A DNA stretch of 46,649 nucleotides from an uncultured Flavobacteriales bacterium (GTDB taxonomy: Bacteria; Bacteroidota; Bacteroidia; Flavobacteriales_D; Crocinitomicaceae): positions 1-46,649 of the forward strand of contig CAJQJL010000097.1 in the NCBI GenBank assembly GCA_905478665.1. The letters are read 5' to 3'. Shown here one piece after another: positions 36,401 through 43,746 of this stretch. The position numbers and the translations under genes are program-made. The stretch's first letter is position 1; every line of letters begins with the position of its first letter. The notes beneath the pieces are model-generated. The model ran no database searches, was not told where the DNA came from, and saw nothing but the letters and a program-made list of their open reading frames with translations.

Positions 36401-36847
36401 GTCCCAAAAGGTTTGAAAGGGCGTATAAAAATTATCACCAAGTGCTTTATTTCCTTTCAGACTGAAAATTTCCTTGTTTGTAGCACTTTTCAATTCGTAG
36501 AGAACACTGATGTTGTTCGTCGCTTCGATTTTTATGCCATTCGGAGAAGCCACATTCGCCGCTGGACTCTCCACACTTGCAAGCCAAGCAGTAAGGTTGA
36601 TACTGTCCACTGTGTTTGCGAGTACAGTTAGAGTTTGTGTCGGAAGTGTACTTCCAACTGCCGGTGCAGAAACGGTGATGTCCGCATCATCTGCATAGGC
36701 CATGAATCGTAAGTATACCGGGCTTTCTCCTGCCGACGCAGATACTTCAGGTGCAGCAAACCAAAACAATGTGTCGATTTGCGCAGAGGCAGTATGCTGG
36801 ATCAATAGAAAAAGAAGGGGTAAAATACTTTTCCAAAGTGTCCTCAT
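33419..36847 (-). CDS. Large T9SS cargo: IgGFc-binding-like head, PKD repeats, gliding-type CTD
   Basis: 1142 residues and the first gene of the operon. Signal peptide to about 22 (HTASAQ). The head (about 23-440) parallels its paralogue at 28686-32429 (DTLFWFAAPEVSAS, FSLKGNKALGDNFYTPFQTF, KPVYVWHASGYGCDMSG). Four ~88-residue repeats follow (about 450-800; WSTMGTGTF, YxPSxADLTAGSVQLVLTS), then three PKD domains (SWAWDFGDLN, NYWFYDFGGQ, TYYWDFGNSG). The gliding-type CTD covers the last ~90 residues (ISPNGDDKNDVW, IYNEWGQLLF, PWDGTHNG). The two cargos are clearly duplicates that differ in repeat number. Predicted surface or secreted adhesin. Confidence 0.9.
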   Translation of the reverse strand: MRTLWKSILPLLFLLIQHTASAQIDTLFWFAAPEVSASAGESPVYLRFMAYADDADITVSAPAVGSTLPTQTLTVLANTVDSINLTAWLASVESPAANVASPNGIKIEATNNISVLYELKSATNKEIFSLKGNKALGDNFYTPFQTFWDNASTTPASFSSIDIVATEDNTTVLITPRTDIVGHVQDVSFSVVLNEGQTYSARDMNTTGASTLAGSIVSSDKPVALTLFTGAVSESGCVNTMGDQITTEAYSGKNFIVHSGTSGNDRVYILATQNGTSITIDNSTTTSTLINWGETYEVSLSDAINYIATSKPVYVWHASGYGCDMSGAQVPPVYCAGTYETAFTRTTSDSLGLILYTRSGFEGDFALNGVPALIPSGAFTTVPGTSGEYKVAVIYYNTTDVPVDSYNNVTNTGDIFGLGVIQGNGGNGSGYAYFSEFASYPFVTAGIDDTICANTTLPLTGVIGGGSVTGVWSGTGFGSFTQANNVLINEYVPSPLDTLISPIELILTSTGPCPVIKDTIVLEVQPAPIVSASADQSICENNAVTQLAGAISGGASTGIWSTMGTGTFSPDNVTLDADYIPSAADLTAGSVQLVLTSTNFGSCVAETDTMEITFTIAATVDAGADTIYACENNATVNLFGSVSGVTSTGKWTSTGNGIFGPDNLSLTATYQPSPADIAAGSIWIYLESTSNLACNTVFDSLIVIFTAPPLVDAGTNSLVCTNNADIVLNGAISGATTTGVWTGGAGTYSPSDTDLNATYTPTAGEIASGNLFLTLTSTNNNGCLSENDAVQVSFVAPPFANFNFTEECQYDASVFTDFSLPGYGNLDSWAWDFGDLNTSTNQNETHQYGAPGTYDVQLIVTSDVGCSDTSLQQVQAFEIPIAAFSYTSDCPNNQIIVDFTDESTTVSDAINYWFYDFGGQGSSATENPTNLFSANGDYTILHIVETVNGCSDTATQLLTIPPYPQAGFSYNTNNGLNIGAVFNFINTATDASTYYWDFGNSGTSTDENPTNTYFANGDYFVTQYVYGSLGCSDSVTQLITINTVTNEIVQLIPNAISPNGDDKNDVWKLEFLELLYPNSHVVIYNEWGQLLFESTGYAEPWDGTHNGIKVPDGTYFYVLNLDVDDDASEIFKGTILVLKSRN

Positions 36848-36906
36848 AGGTAGTGGTTATAAGTAGTTTCAAATTAACAGCCCTTTACAGTCAGGCAATT
36901 ACACGG

Positions 36907-36914
36907 CAAAGATA
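36907..36914 (-). promoter_or_regulatory. Candidate promoter of the five-gene T9SS operon
   Basis: On the minus strand TATCTTTG matches TAnnTTTG; TTTC at 36938-36935 sits at about the right distance for a weak -33 TTTG. It lies 60 bp before the ATG at 36847. Gaps between the five genes are -1 to 11 bp, so this promoter could serve all of them. Confidence 0.5.
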
Positions 36915-37011
36915 CACTGAAAATAGATAAATACGAAATCTGACCTAAATACGAATCTTTTCACGCGTACAAGCTATACGTTGATTGGACTAAAAAGTTC
37001 GGTTAAGACCA

Positions 37012-37054
37012 ATAAAAAATGGGACCGCGCACTTCAATTGAAGGCAACAGTCCC
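37012..37054 (-). terminator. Rho-independent terminator of the CDGSH gene
   Basis: Read on the minus strand, GGGAC (37054-37050) and GTCCC (37025-37021) enclose a perfect palindrome CTTCAATTGAAG (37043-37032), followed at once by ATTTTTTATT. A 6x6 internal loop separates the two stem parts. It lies 34 bp after the stop of the minus-strand CDGSH gene. Confidence 0.6.
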
Positions 37055-37088
37055 ACTACTATATTGGTTTATTTGTCAGTTCTTTTTT

Positions 37089-37322
37089 CTACAGCTTGGC
37101 ATGCGAACCATCACAAAATGCTCCGTTTCCAGAAGCTTTGCAACCGCACCATGCCACTGTTTTCGCTTCTGTAACTTGTTCAATTACAGGTGAGACGTCT
37201 GATCCCGCGTGAGACCCATCACAATACGGTTGATTTGACGAATGACCACATGCACACCATGCGTAGGTTCCTGGTTCAACATCTACGACATATGGCATTT
37301 TTTGAGCGACTTTCTTTTCCAT
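37089..37322 (-). CDS. Tandem CDGSH iron-sulfur protein
   Basis: 77 residues with two complete CDGSH-type 2Fe-2S motifs: Cys23, Cys25, Cys34 and His38 (CACGHSSNQPYCDGSH), then Cys59, Cys61, Cys70 and His74 (CGCKASGNGAFCDGSH). All eight ligands of two clusters are present. No signal peptide or membrane segment is seen, so the protein is cytoplasmic. Small bacterial CDGSH proteins are thought to act in redox or iron-sulfur handling; no specific partner is suggested by the neighbours. Followed by its own terminator. Confidence 0.93.
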   Translation of the reverse strand: MEKKVAQKMPYVVDVEPGTYAWCACGHSSNQPYCDGSHAGSDVSPVIEQVTEAKTVAWCGCKASGNGAFCDGSHAKL

Positions 37323-37402
37323 GGGAGTAATTGATTACACGTTAATAGTTACCAAGGTAATTAAAAGATTTGAATTGACAAGTAAGAAATTGGATAATGC
37401 GT

Positions 37403-37410
37403 ATTTTTGA
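37403..37410 (+). promoter_or_regulatory. Candidate -7 promoter element for the 37471 lipoprotein gene
   Basis: TATTTTTG matches TAnnTTTG and lies 60 bp before the ATG. No good -33 partner is visible. Confidence 0.35.
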
Positions 37411-37470
37411 ACGGGAACGGATAAGGTTTGTACGGATCCGTATTTCCACGCACATTAAAAGCAAGCACCG

Positions 37471-38274
37471 ATGAAACGCTATTTTCTATTATCAGCTACA
37501 ATCTTAACGTTAGCAGCCTGCGCTACGATCAAGGGTTCTGAATCCGTTCATTTTTCAGATGACCCTCACTTGGGGGATACGTACGCTTTTGCAATTACGG
37601 ACGGTTACGAGTATATGTATGACCGGTCAGAAGACAACTTTTCTATCAACAACACGGGTGTTGGTTTGTATACAGGAGGGTTCCGAGGACTGTTTCTCTA
37701 CAGTAGTTTTAAGGAGGCAATTAACATGAACTACGAAGTGGACGATTCGGACTATCGAGACCATAGTTACTACAATTTACGACCGTATGCGCGTTGGGCT
37801 GATATGGATTTATTTTTATCTGGCACTCAAGACTATCAGGGTTTTAGAGGACTTGGAAACGATCAGGTTGGACACCGCTACAATCCAAAATTAATTACGT
37901 GGGCGATGAATAATTTGATTCCTGCGCCAGATGATATGGTGGGAGACCGCACAGCTCAGGAGGTTTATGACAACGTCATGTATCGCTTCATGCGCCTGAT
38001 GGTGGAAAGCTACCGTTACTTGCAGGCAAATGATCTCGAAAAATCAACGAATGAATACCTGTCCAGTGTTAAAACAATGGATGGGATGCGTTATTTACAA
38101 GAACGCTATGATGATGAAATACCTGGCTATGAGCAAGGCTATTACTCTGAATTTACACCTGGAATGGCAATGGGTTTTTGGATGAGAAGACATGTTGGCG
38201 GATCAATGGATGAATTTTGGACGGCATTTGAGACTATTATGAATGTCTACGATAAGGAGTGGTTTAATTCGTAA
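37471..38274 (+). CDS. Uncharacterised lipoprotein
   Basis: 267 residues. A lipoprotein signal ends in LAAC with the lipidated Cys at 17. The mature part is rich in Tyr, Asp and Arg (YEYMYDRSEDNF, DYRDHSYYNLRPYARWADMD) and changes from beta-prone (to about 110) to helical (about 150-260; VMYRFMRLMVESYRYLQAND, FWTAFETIMNVYDKEWF). I do not recognise the family. The mature protein probably sits on the outer or inner membrane facing the periplasm. It is monocistronic; a perfect 12-bp palindrome GTCAAATTTGAC follows the stop (38277-38288) but lacks a T-run. Confidence 0.75.
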   Translation: MKRYFLLSATILTLAACATIKGSESVHFSDDPHLGDTYAFAITDGYEYMYDRSEDNFSINNTGVGLYTGGFRGLFLYSSFKEAINMNYEVDDSDYRDHSYYNLRPYARWADMDLFLSGTQDYQGFRGLGNDQVGHRYNPKLITWAMNNLIPAPDDMVGDRTAQEVYDNVMYRFMRLMVESYRYLQANDLEKSTNEYLSSVKTMDGMRYLQERYDDEIPGYEQGYYSEFTPGMAMGFWMRRHVGGSMDEFWTAFETIMNVYDKEWFNS

Positions 38275-38323
38275 CCGTCAAATTTGACATACTTTTCTGG
38301 CACAGTCATTTTGTGAGAAGAAG

Positions 38324-38331
38324 TATATTTG
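38324..38331 (+). promoter_or_regulatory. Candidate -7 promoter element for cysS
   Basis: TATATTTG matches TAnnTTTG and ends 25 bp before the cysS ATG at 38357. No TTTG is present at the expected -33 distance. Confidence 0.42.
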
Positions 38332-38356
38332 TTCTTTCAGATTAACCGTATTGAAA

Positions 38357-39823
38357 ATGAACGCACACGCAGAAAACTTAACAATCTACAATAGTCTCAA
38401 AGGAGAAAAGGAGAAATTTACCCCCGTAAAGGAAGGTTTTGTTGGGTTGTACGTGTGTGGACCAACGGTGTATAGCAATGTCCATTTGGGGAATTGCCGA
38501 ACATTTATCTCTTTCGATATGGTGTATCGCTACCTCGTTCATTTAGGCTTTAAAGTACGTTACGTTCGAAATATCACGGATGTTGGACATTTGGTAGATG
38601 ACGCCGATCAAGGAGAAGATAAGATTGCGAAAAAAGCACGTTTGGAGCAGTTAGAACCCATGGAGATTGTACAGCAATATACGCTCGATTTCCATCAGGT
38701 GATGAATCAATTCAATGCGATTGCGCCCAATATTGAACCAACAGCCACGGGTCATATTATTGAGCAGATCGAATTGATCAAAACGATTTTGGACAATGGC
38801 TTTGCTTATGAATCGAACGGTTCGGTTTATTTTGACGTTGAGAAATACAACGAAACGCACCCTTATGGTGAACTTTCGGGAAGAAAGATTGAAGATTTGA
38901 TTTCGAATACTCGTGAACTGGATGGACAGAGTGAAAAACGCGCTCCATTAGATTTTGCTTTGTGGAAGAATGCTTCTGCAGAACATCTGATGAAATGGCC
39001 TTCTCCATGGGGAATTGGATTTCCAGGATGGCATTTGGAATGCTCGGCAATGAGCACAAAATATTTGGGCGATCAGTTTGATATTCACGGTGGTGGAATG
39101 GATTTGAAATTCCCACATCACGAATGCGAAATAGCACAGGGAACGGCCTCAACTGGCGTGGCTCCTGTTCGGTATTGGATGCATGGCAATATGCTCACGT
39201 TGAATGGACAGAAAATGAGCAAGTCTACGGGAAATTCGATTTTACCTGACGAGTTGTTTTCTGGTGAAAACGAATTCATGGAGAAGCCATTCGACCCCAT
39301 GGTGGTGCGTTTTTTCATGATGCAGGCTCATTATGGAAGCACTTTGGATTTTACTTCAGACGCACTGTTGGCTGCAGAAAAAGGGTACATGCGATTAACA
39401 GAAGCCTTGTCGCATTTGGATAAATTGAATGCTGGATCTGAATCTTCGCAAGATGTTCAGGCACTTGTGGATAGTTTTTACGCAGCAATGAATGACAATT
39501 TCAACGCGCCGATTTTGGTAGCCAATTTGTTTGATGCGGTGAAGTACGTCAACTCTATCAATGACGGAAAAGCGTCCATTACAGCAACTGATTTGGAACT
39601 TCTTCAGCGTGAAATGAAGGCTTTTACGCATGATGTTTTGGGCTTATCACCTGCTGTGTCTGGCGGCGATGATAAACTGGCTCCAGTGATGGATTTGGTT
39701 CTGGAACTGAGACAGGAAGCACGTGAGAACAAGGACTGGGGAACATCAGATAAAATCCGTGATGGACTGGCGAACGCGGGGATTACCGTCAAAGATTCGA
39801 AGGAAGGGACTAGCTGGAATTAG
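38357..39823 (+). CDS. cysS: Cysteinyl-tRNA synthetase
   Basis: 488 residues from ATG 38357 (a TTG lies two codons earlier). Class I features in order: the zinc ligand Cys34 in YVCGPTVYS, the HIGH-type motif HLGN (43-46), the conserved [20 protein letters not shown] segment with HHECE supplying further zinc ligands, and the KMSKSTGN loop. A helical DALR-type anticodon-binding region ends the protein. It charges tRNA-Cys in the cytoplasm. Length and motifs are those of a full, functional enzyme. Confidence 0.97.
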   Translation: MNAHAENLTIYNSLKGEKEKFTPVKEGFVGLYVCGPTVYSNVHLGNCRTFISFDMVYRYLVHLGFKVRYVRNITDVGHLVDDADQGEDKIAKKARLEQLEPMEIVQQYTLDFHQVMNQFNAIAPNIEPTATGHIIEQIELIKTILDNGFAYESNGSVYFDVEKYNETHPYGELSGRKIEDLISNTRELDGQSEKRAPLDFALWKNASAEHLMKWPSPWGIGFPGWHLECSAMSTKYLGDQFDIHGGGMDLKFPHHECEIAQGTASTGVAPVRYWMHGNMLTLNGQKMSKSTGNSILPDELFSGENEFMEKPFDPMVVRFFMMQAHYGSTLDFTSDALLAAEKGYMRLTEALSHLDKLNAGSESSQDVQALVDSFYAAMNDNFNAPILVANLFDAVKYVNSINDGKASITATDLELLQREMKAFTHDVLGLSPAVSGGDDKLAPVMDLVLELRQEARENKDWGTSDKIRDGLANAGITVKDSKEGTSWN

Positions 39824-39923
39824 AAACTGGGTTTTATTCCGCCCAAATGCCCTAAAAAATTGGTCAACAGGATGTAAGGGAGATTCGTTATCTTCGTCGT
39901 AACGCTGAACCAACAGATACCTT

Positions 39924-40703
39924 ATGAAAAATATTCTTGGAACGCTCTTGCTTGTAATCGGAGTCGCATTGTCGGCTGATGCACAAATTCCCGATGGATC
40001 TATAGCTCCCGATTTTGTATTAACCGATCTTGATGGCGACACCCATCACCTCTACGATTATCTCGATCAGGGCAAGGTTGTTTTCATCAAATTCTTTGCG
40101 TGTCATTGCCCGTCTTGCTGGGCGTATCATAATACAGGAAAGCTCGAAGACCTCTACCAAACGTACGGTCCCGACGGTACGGATCAAATTAGGGTATTGA
40201 TGATTGAACACGATGAGTTTAACGGAGACAATGAGTTTTATGGGATCAGTGGCTTTACACAAGGAGATTGGGTGACTGGAAATACAATTCCAAAGATCAA
40301 TGCGGAAGGAGCCGACCGAACGGTCTTTACCGATTACAACATGGTCTATTACCCGATGATATTCAAGATCTGTCCAGACAAGACCACGGAGCAGATGTTC
40401 ACCAATTACAGTGTAGCTGATTTATACCAAAAAGCCGATGATTGCCCAGGAACTTTGGCGATAGAAGATGCAATACAAGAAGCAGGAACGATATACGTAG
40501 ATAACGCCAGTCGCCAGTTGATTCTGGATAATTTTGAAGATTTGAGCAAGATACAGTTGATCAATTCAATGGGTCAGCAAGTTTATTTTGCCGATGGAAT
40601 CAATGGTGACGCAATCGATCTTTCGACATTCAGAAATGGTGTTTACTTCGTGCGTGTAGAGCACAACACAGGAACCTTGGTCAAAAAAATATCGCTGCAG
40701 TAA
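39924..40703 (+). CDS. Secreted thioredoxin-fold protein with T9SS type A CTD
   Basis: 259 residues. Signal peptide to about 20 (LSADAQ). Residues 25-160 look like an AhpC/TSA-TlpA-type redoxin (GSIAPDFVLTDLDGDTHHLY, KVVFIKFFACHCPSCW), with a CxxC centre at Cys62-Cys65 and an extra Cys60. About 185-259 form a type A T9SS CTD (YVDNASRQLIL, IQLINSMGQQVYFA, FRNGVYFVRVEHNTG, VKKISLQ). The combination implies a disulfide-active or redox-sensing protein sent outside the cell rather than kept in the periplasm. Substrate unknown. Confidence 0.85.
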   Translation: MKNILGTLLLVIGVALSADAQIPDGSIAPDFVLTDLDGDTHHLYDYLDQGKVVFIKFFACHCPSCWAYHNTGKLEDLYQTYGPDGTDQIRVLMIEHDEFNGDNEFYGISGFTQGDWVTGNTIPKINAEGADRTVFTDYNMVYYPMIFKICPDKTTEQMFTNYSVADLYQKADDCPGTLAIEDAIQEAGTIYVDNASRQLILDNFEDLSKIQLINSMGQQVYFADGINGDAIDLSTFRNGVYFVRVEHNTGTLVKKISLQ

Positions 40704-40744
40704 TTCCATTCACCTAACTTTACTGTTGATCCTTAGTAAACCAA

Positions 40745-41794
40745 ATGAAGAACAAATCCGTAATTATCAAATACTCTTTTCTCATCTTCTCATTCTCCCT
40801 CGTCAACTATAGCGTGGGACAAACCCTAAACCCTTCCACAAATGTAGAGACTGTTTTTGAACAAAAGCATTCAAACTTGAACGGGATGGTAAGTGAGTTT
40901 GTTCGGAAGATGTATCAAGATAAAAGCGGTAATTATTGGTTCGGCACAAATGGCGATTGGGTGATTCGTTACAACGGAGAAGAGCTTGAACAGTTTACGG
41001 ATAGAGATCAATTTGGTGGAACTGCCGTGCGCGGAATTGTTGAGGATGACAAAGGAAATGTATGGTTCGGAACTTCTGGAGGTCTCACCAAATATGATGG
41101 AGTATCATTTACCAACTTTACAATAGAGGGCGGATTGCTGGCCAATGAAATTTGGGGTTTGACAATTGATCGTAACGGACTGTTTTGGATTGGAACGGTT
41201 GAAGGGGTTTATCAATTTGATGGGGAACGCTTTACTGCTTTTCCACTTCCAAAACCAGCGATTGCCAAGCCACAATCCATGATCTCAGATAAGCGTGTTT
41301 CGCGAATATTGGAAGATCGAAACGGTAATTTGTGGTTTGTTACCGACGGATTTGGGATTTGCTTATACGACGGAGAAACATTTACGCACTTTACCAAGGA
41401 AGACGGTCTTCCCGATAACACTATTGCTGATTTGTTGGAAGACAAAGACGGGAATATTTGGATCAGCACTTTTTACGGAGGAGTAAGTCGGTACGATGGT
41501 AAAACGTTTGAAAACTTCACAATGAATGGAACCATCAGGGGATTGGAAGCCTATAATTTTTGTGAGGATAATAAAGGAAATATCTGGTTCGCGGTTGAAC
41601 ACCATGGCGTTTATCGGTTCGACGGAAAATCATTTACGTTATTCACAGAGAAGGACGGACTAACCACGAATGGGGTGCAAAGCATTATGGAAGATCAAAA
41701 AGGACAGCTTTGGTTTGGTACGTGGAAAGGCATTAGTCTTTATGATGGGAAGACCTTTTTAAATGTGCGCGATAAAGAACCTTGGACGAGGTAA
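40745..41794 (+). CDS. Secreted seven-bladed two-component-regulator-type propeller
   Basis: 349 residues. Signal peptide to about 25 (NYSVGQ). Seven repeats of the Reg_prop pattern follow, each like DxxGNxWFGTxxG...YDGxxFxxF (for example EDDKGNVWFGTSGGLTKYDG and EDQKGQLWFGTWKGISLYDG). Seven repeats are enough to close one beta-propeller. Hybrid two-component sensors use two such propellers before a kinase; no kinase or membrane segment is present here, so this is a stand-alone extracytoplasmic propeller. Ligand unknown. No T9SS CTD is evident. It begins 41 bp after the thioredoxin-like gene and may share its transcript. Confidence 0.85.
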   Translation: MKNKSVIIKYSFLIFSFSLVNYSVGQTLNPSTNVETVFEQKHSNLNGMVSEFVRKMYQDKSGNYWFGTNGDWVIRYNGEELEQFTDRDQFGGTAVRGIVEDDKGNVWFGTSGGLTKYDGVSFTNFTIEGGLLANEIWGLTIDRNGLFWIGTVEGVYQFDGERFTAFPLPKPAIAKPQSMISDKRVSRILEDRNGNLWFVTDGFGICLYDGETFTHFTKEDGLPDNTIADLLEDKDGNIWISTFYGGVSRYDGKTFENFTMNGTIRGLEAYNFCEDNKGNIWFAVEHHGVYRFDGKSFTLFTEKDGLTTNGVQSIMEDQKGQLWFGTWKGISLYDGKTFLNVRDKEPWTR

Positions 41795-41853
41795 AACGAT
41801 GTGTATCGAAGATATTCTCCCGTACTTTTACTGGTCGTAAAACAAAGAACTTT

Positions 41854-41861
41854 TATTTTTG
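41854..41861 (+). promoter_or_regulatory. Candidate -7 promoter element for the 41877 lipoprotein gene
   Basis: TATTTTTG matches TAnnTTTG and ends 15 bp before the ATG, after an intergenic gap of about 80 bp. Confidence 0.45.
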
Positions 41862-41876
41862 TAAAAAAACTAAACT

Positions 41877-42335
41877 ATGAAAAAAGCTATTTTAACGATC
41901 GCCCTCTTTTCGTTTGCAGTCTTCACATTTACGGCATGTTCAAGTGAAGTCACAAATGAGGCAGAAGAAGTAGAAAGCGACACAGAGGTTGAAGCTGAAA
42001 CTGTAGAGCAAGAGTCTGCGCCAGAACCAGAAGAAGAAGTATCTGTTTTGGGTAATTTTGAAGGACTGGTAGGCGAATGGACTGTTGATGCTGCTACTGC
42101 TGGGGTGAGAATGGACCTTACGTTTGGAGAAGATGGAACCTTTTCTCAGAAAATGGGAGCGGTGAATGCAAGTGGAACGTGGGAAGTCATTAGTGATGAG
42201 CGCATCAAATTGGTCACGCAAAACACCACAGGACAAGAATGGTTGGTGACTGATTTAACGGAGACAACGGTTAATATTTGTTGGAATCCTGATAAGCCAA
42301 GCCCGAAGACGATCCCTATGCAGCGTGCTAAGTAG
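41877..42335 (+). CDS. Lipoprotein with acidic linker and lipocalin-like domain
   Basis: 152 residues. The signal ends in FTAC with the lipidated Cys at 21. It is followed by a Glu-rich linker (about 25-55) and a small beta domain (LVGEWTVDAATAGVRMDLTF, FSQKMGAVNASGTWEVISDE, LVTDLTETTVNICW). The pattern of WxVD...GTWE...L resembles the lipocalin-like domains of Bacteroidota lipoproteins; this is a tentative family call. The acidic linker recalls tethers that extend from the membrane. The gene ends at a terminator at 42373-42410. Confidence 0.72.
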   Translation: MKKAILTIALFSFAVFTFTACSSEVTNEAEEVESDTEVEAETVEQESAPEPEEEVSVLGNFEGLVGEWTVDAATAGVRMDLTFGEDGTFSQKMGAVNASGTWEVISDERIKLVTQNTTGQEWLVTDLTETTVNICWNPDKPSPKTIPMQRAK

Positions 42336-42372
42336 GCATTCTGTACTTTAGTATAAAGAATTTATATAATTG

Positions 42373-42410
42373 TGCTCCATTGGTGAAAACTAGTGGGGCA
42401 TTTTTTATTT
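42373..42410 (+). terminator. Rho-independent terminator after the 41877 lipoprotein gene
   Basis: TGCTCCA (42373-42379) pairs with TGGGGCA (42394-42400), with one G-T pair, and is followed by six T (42401-42406). It separates the lipoprotein gene from the 21-bp repeat array that starts at 42407. Confidence 0.72.
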
Positions 42411-42826
42411 ACTCCAAACAGCCTTGCTCTTATTATTACTCCCGTTCCAATTCCTCCCAATCCTTTCTTCCTAACTCCATCTGCACAAATCCTAACTCCT
42501 CTCACAATTCCTTCGGTTCTACACAAAGCCATTTCTACTCTCTAGACCATTTGTTCCAATCCAAACTGAAATCCTGTAACCTCTCACACTTCCTTTTCAA
42601 CAGCAAATGGAAAGGTTGTAACACCGCACGCAAATCATTCTACACCTCGTAGATTTTTTGTTACTCCAAACGGTAAACATGTAACACATCGCGCAGAAGG
42701 TTCTACGCCTTACGCATCCTTTTCTACCCCAATCGCAAGGTTTGCAATACCTAGAGCATTCCATGGAACACGATTTGCATGGCTTCGCAAAGCCCATAAA
42801 CACTGGCAAAAACGATTTGCTTAACA
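42407..42826. repeat. Array of about 20 degenerate 21-bp units
   Basis: Cut every 21 bases from 42407, the stretch gives 20 units without indels. Unit position 5 is A in 18 of 20 units, position 6 is C in 14, position 9 is C in 14, and position 1 is T in 15. The core reads like TTCTACnCC or TGTAACnCC (units at 42617, 42638, 42701 and 42722 are clear). A second block YGCA at positions 13-16 recurs (42470, 42680, 42701, 42722, 42764). The array is C-rich on the + strand in its first half. Short ORFs on both strands overlap it but none covers the whole array. It lies between a terminator and the gene at 42950. It fills most of the 614-bp gap between genes. Confidence 0.8.
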
Positions 42827-42846
42827 ATATTTAAGATTTTGAAAAG

Positions 42847-42854
42847 TACGTTTG
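42847..42854 (+). promoter_or_regulatory. Candidate -7 promoter element for the 42950 gene
   Basis: TACGTTTG matches TAnnTTTG, lies 20 bp after the last 21-bp unit and 95 bp before the ATG. If used, the array would sit directly upstream of the promoter like a long row of binding sites, and the transcript would carry a leader of about 85 nt. Confidence 0.42.
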
Positions 42855-42949
42855 GCACGGTGTTGGAATATATGCGTACATAGCAACTAACAGTTCGGTA
42901 CGTCGGAAGGAAAGTCCTGAAGAAACGGCTGAACACAACACAAATAACG

Positions 42950-43675
42950 ATGAAAGTTATCTACAAAAATCGGTTATCAATGTACAAAGCTGTACGCAAA
43001 GTCATTGACGACCACACAGAAAGCTGGAGTGTGTTGCCAGCCTTCCAGAGAACACGGGATGTGTTTATGGAAAAACTAACACAACTGGAGCGATTGGGCT
43101 TTCAACAGTCCTTTATCACACAAGGCTCTGGCGCTACCAAGCGATCGAAGCGTAAAGAAGTTGCCGAACGTGCAAAAAAGGTCCAACGGGCACTTAGAGC
43201 ATTGGCATCTGTAACCTACAACACGGAGTTGTACAAGCAGGTAAAATTCGGAGCCTCTCGCTTTTACCACGGTAGCAACTACGAAACGATGCAATGGTTA
43301 AATCTATTGATCGGAAAAGCTGAAGAATACCGTGAAGAGTTGAAGGATTTCGGTTTATCGGATGAGAAGTTCAACGCACTGCTTGAAGCACGCGACGAAC
43401 TGGAAACGGTTAATGGAATGCCGCGCGACCTTGTTATTGACCGCAAGACGGTAACCATGGACATCGATCGCACAGTGGCTGAAATTGATGCGCTCTTGCG
43501 CGATCAACTCGACTCTTATGTCGTAATCTTAAAAGGCATAGATCTCGATTTCCATAACAAGTACTTCAATGCACGCGTCGTCGTTCATTTGAAGGCAACT
43601 AAATCGGGCTCGGATGAAGCGTCCAAGGATGCGCCCGAGGAACCAGATGATGGCAACCCTGGTAACGCTGCATAA
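42950..43675 (+). CDS. Uncharacterised helical protein encoded next to the 21-bp array
   Basis: 241 residues without signal peptide or membrane segment. The sequence is predicted mostly helical. A strongly basic stretch lies at about 64-82 (KRSKRKEVAERAKKVQRAL), followed by ALASVTYNTELYKQVKF, a Leu/Glu-rich middle (about 115-155), RTVAEIDALLRDQLDSYVVI, then FHNKYFNARVVVHL, and an acidic, probably disordered tail (220-241). From memory it resembles a widespread family of uncharacterised Bacteroidota proteins with a similar helix order and an ARVIVD-like end, but I cannot name or confirm it. The basic patch could bind nucleic acid. The gene has its own terminator (43691) and is isolated with the upstream repeat array. 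Confidence 0.8.
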   Translation: MKVIYKNRLSMYKAVRKVIDDHTESWSVLPAFQRTRDVFMEKLTQLERLGFQQSFITQGSGATKRSKRKEVAERAKKVQRALRALASVTYNTELYKQVKFGASRFYHGSNYETMQWLNLLIGKAEEYREELKDFGLSDEKFNALLEARDELETVNGMPRDLVIDRKTVTMDIDRTVAEIDALLRDQLDSYVVILKGIDLDFHNKYFNARVVVHLKATKSGSDEASKDAPEEPDDGNPGNAA

Positions 43676-43690
43676 TGCAGTTTTAAGTTA

Positions 43691-43726
43691 AGAATCCCCA
43701 GCATATATGTGTTGGGGATTTTTTAT
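43691..43726 (+). terminator. Rho-independent terminator after the 42950 gene
   Basis: AATCCCCA (43693-43700) and TGGGGATT (43713-43720) form a perfect 8-bp stem with a 12-base loop, followed by TTTTATT. It begins about 15 bp after the stop. Confidence 0.85.
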
Positions 43727-43746
43727 TGGTCTTGATGCCCTCGGAT

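Noticed and set aside
36981..37193. 70-residue ORF on the plus strand
   Set aside because: Overlaps the terminator and is antisense to the CDGSH gene with all eight cluster ligands.
38277..38288. GTCAAATTTGAC palindrome as a terminator
   Set aside because: Perfect but AT-rich and without a T-run; could as well be chance or a regulator site for cysS.
42380..42652. 90-residue Ser/Asn-rich ORF on the plus strand across the array
   Set aside because: Low-complexity translation of the same repeats; it begins inside the terminator at 42373-42410.
42407..42826. CRISPR array
   Set aside because: Repeats are degenerate and 21 bp in total with no constant repeat separated by unique spacers, and no cas genes are present.
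42597..42827. Cysteine-rich 76-residue ORF on the minus strand across the array
   Set aside because: Its cysteines recur every seven residues only because the DNA has a 21-bp period. The frame covers half the array, has no supporting start signal, and the period continues beyond its ends.
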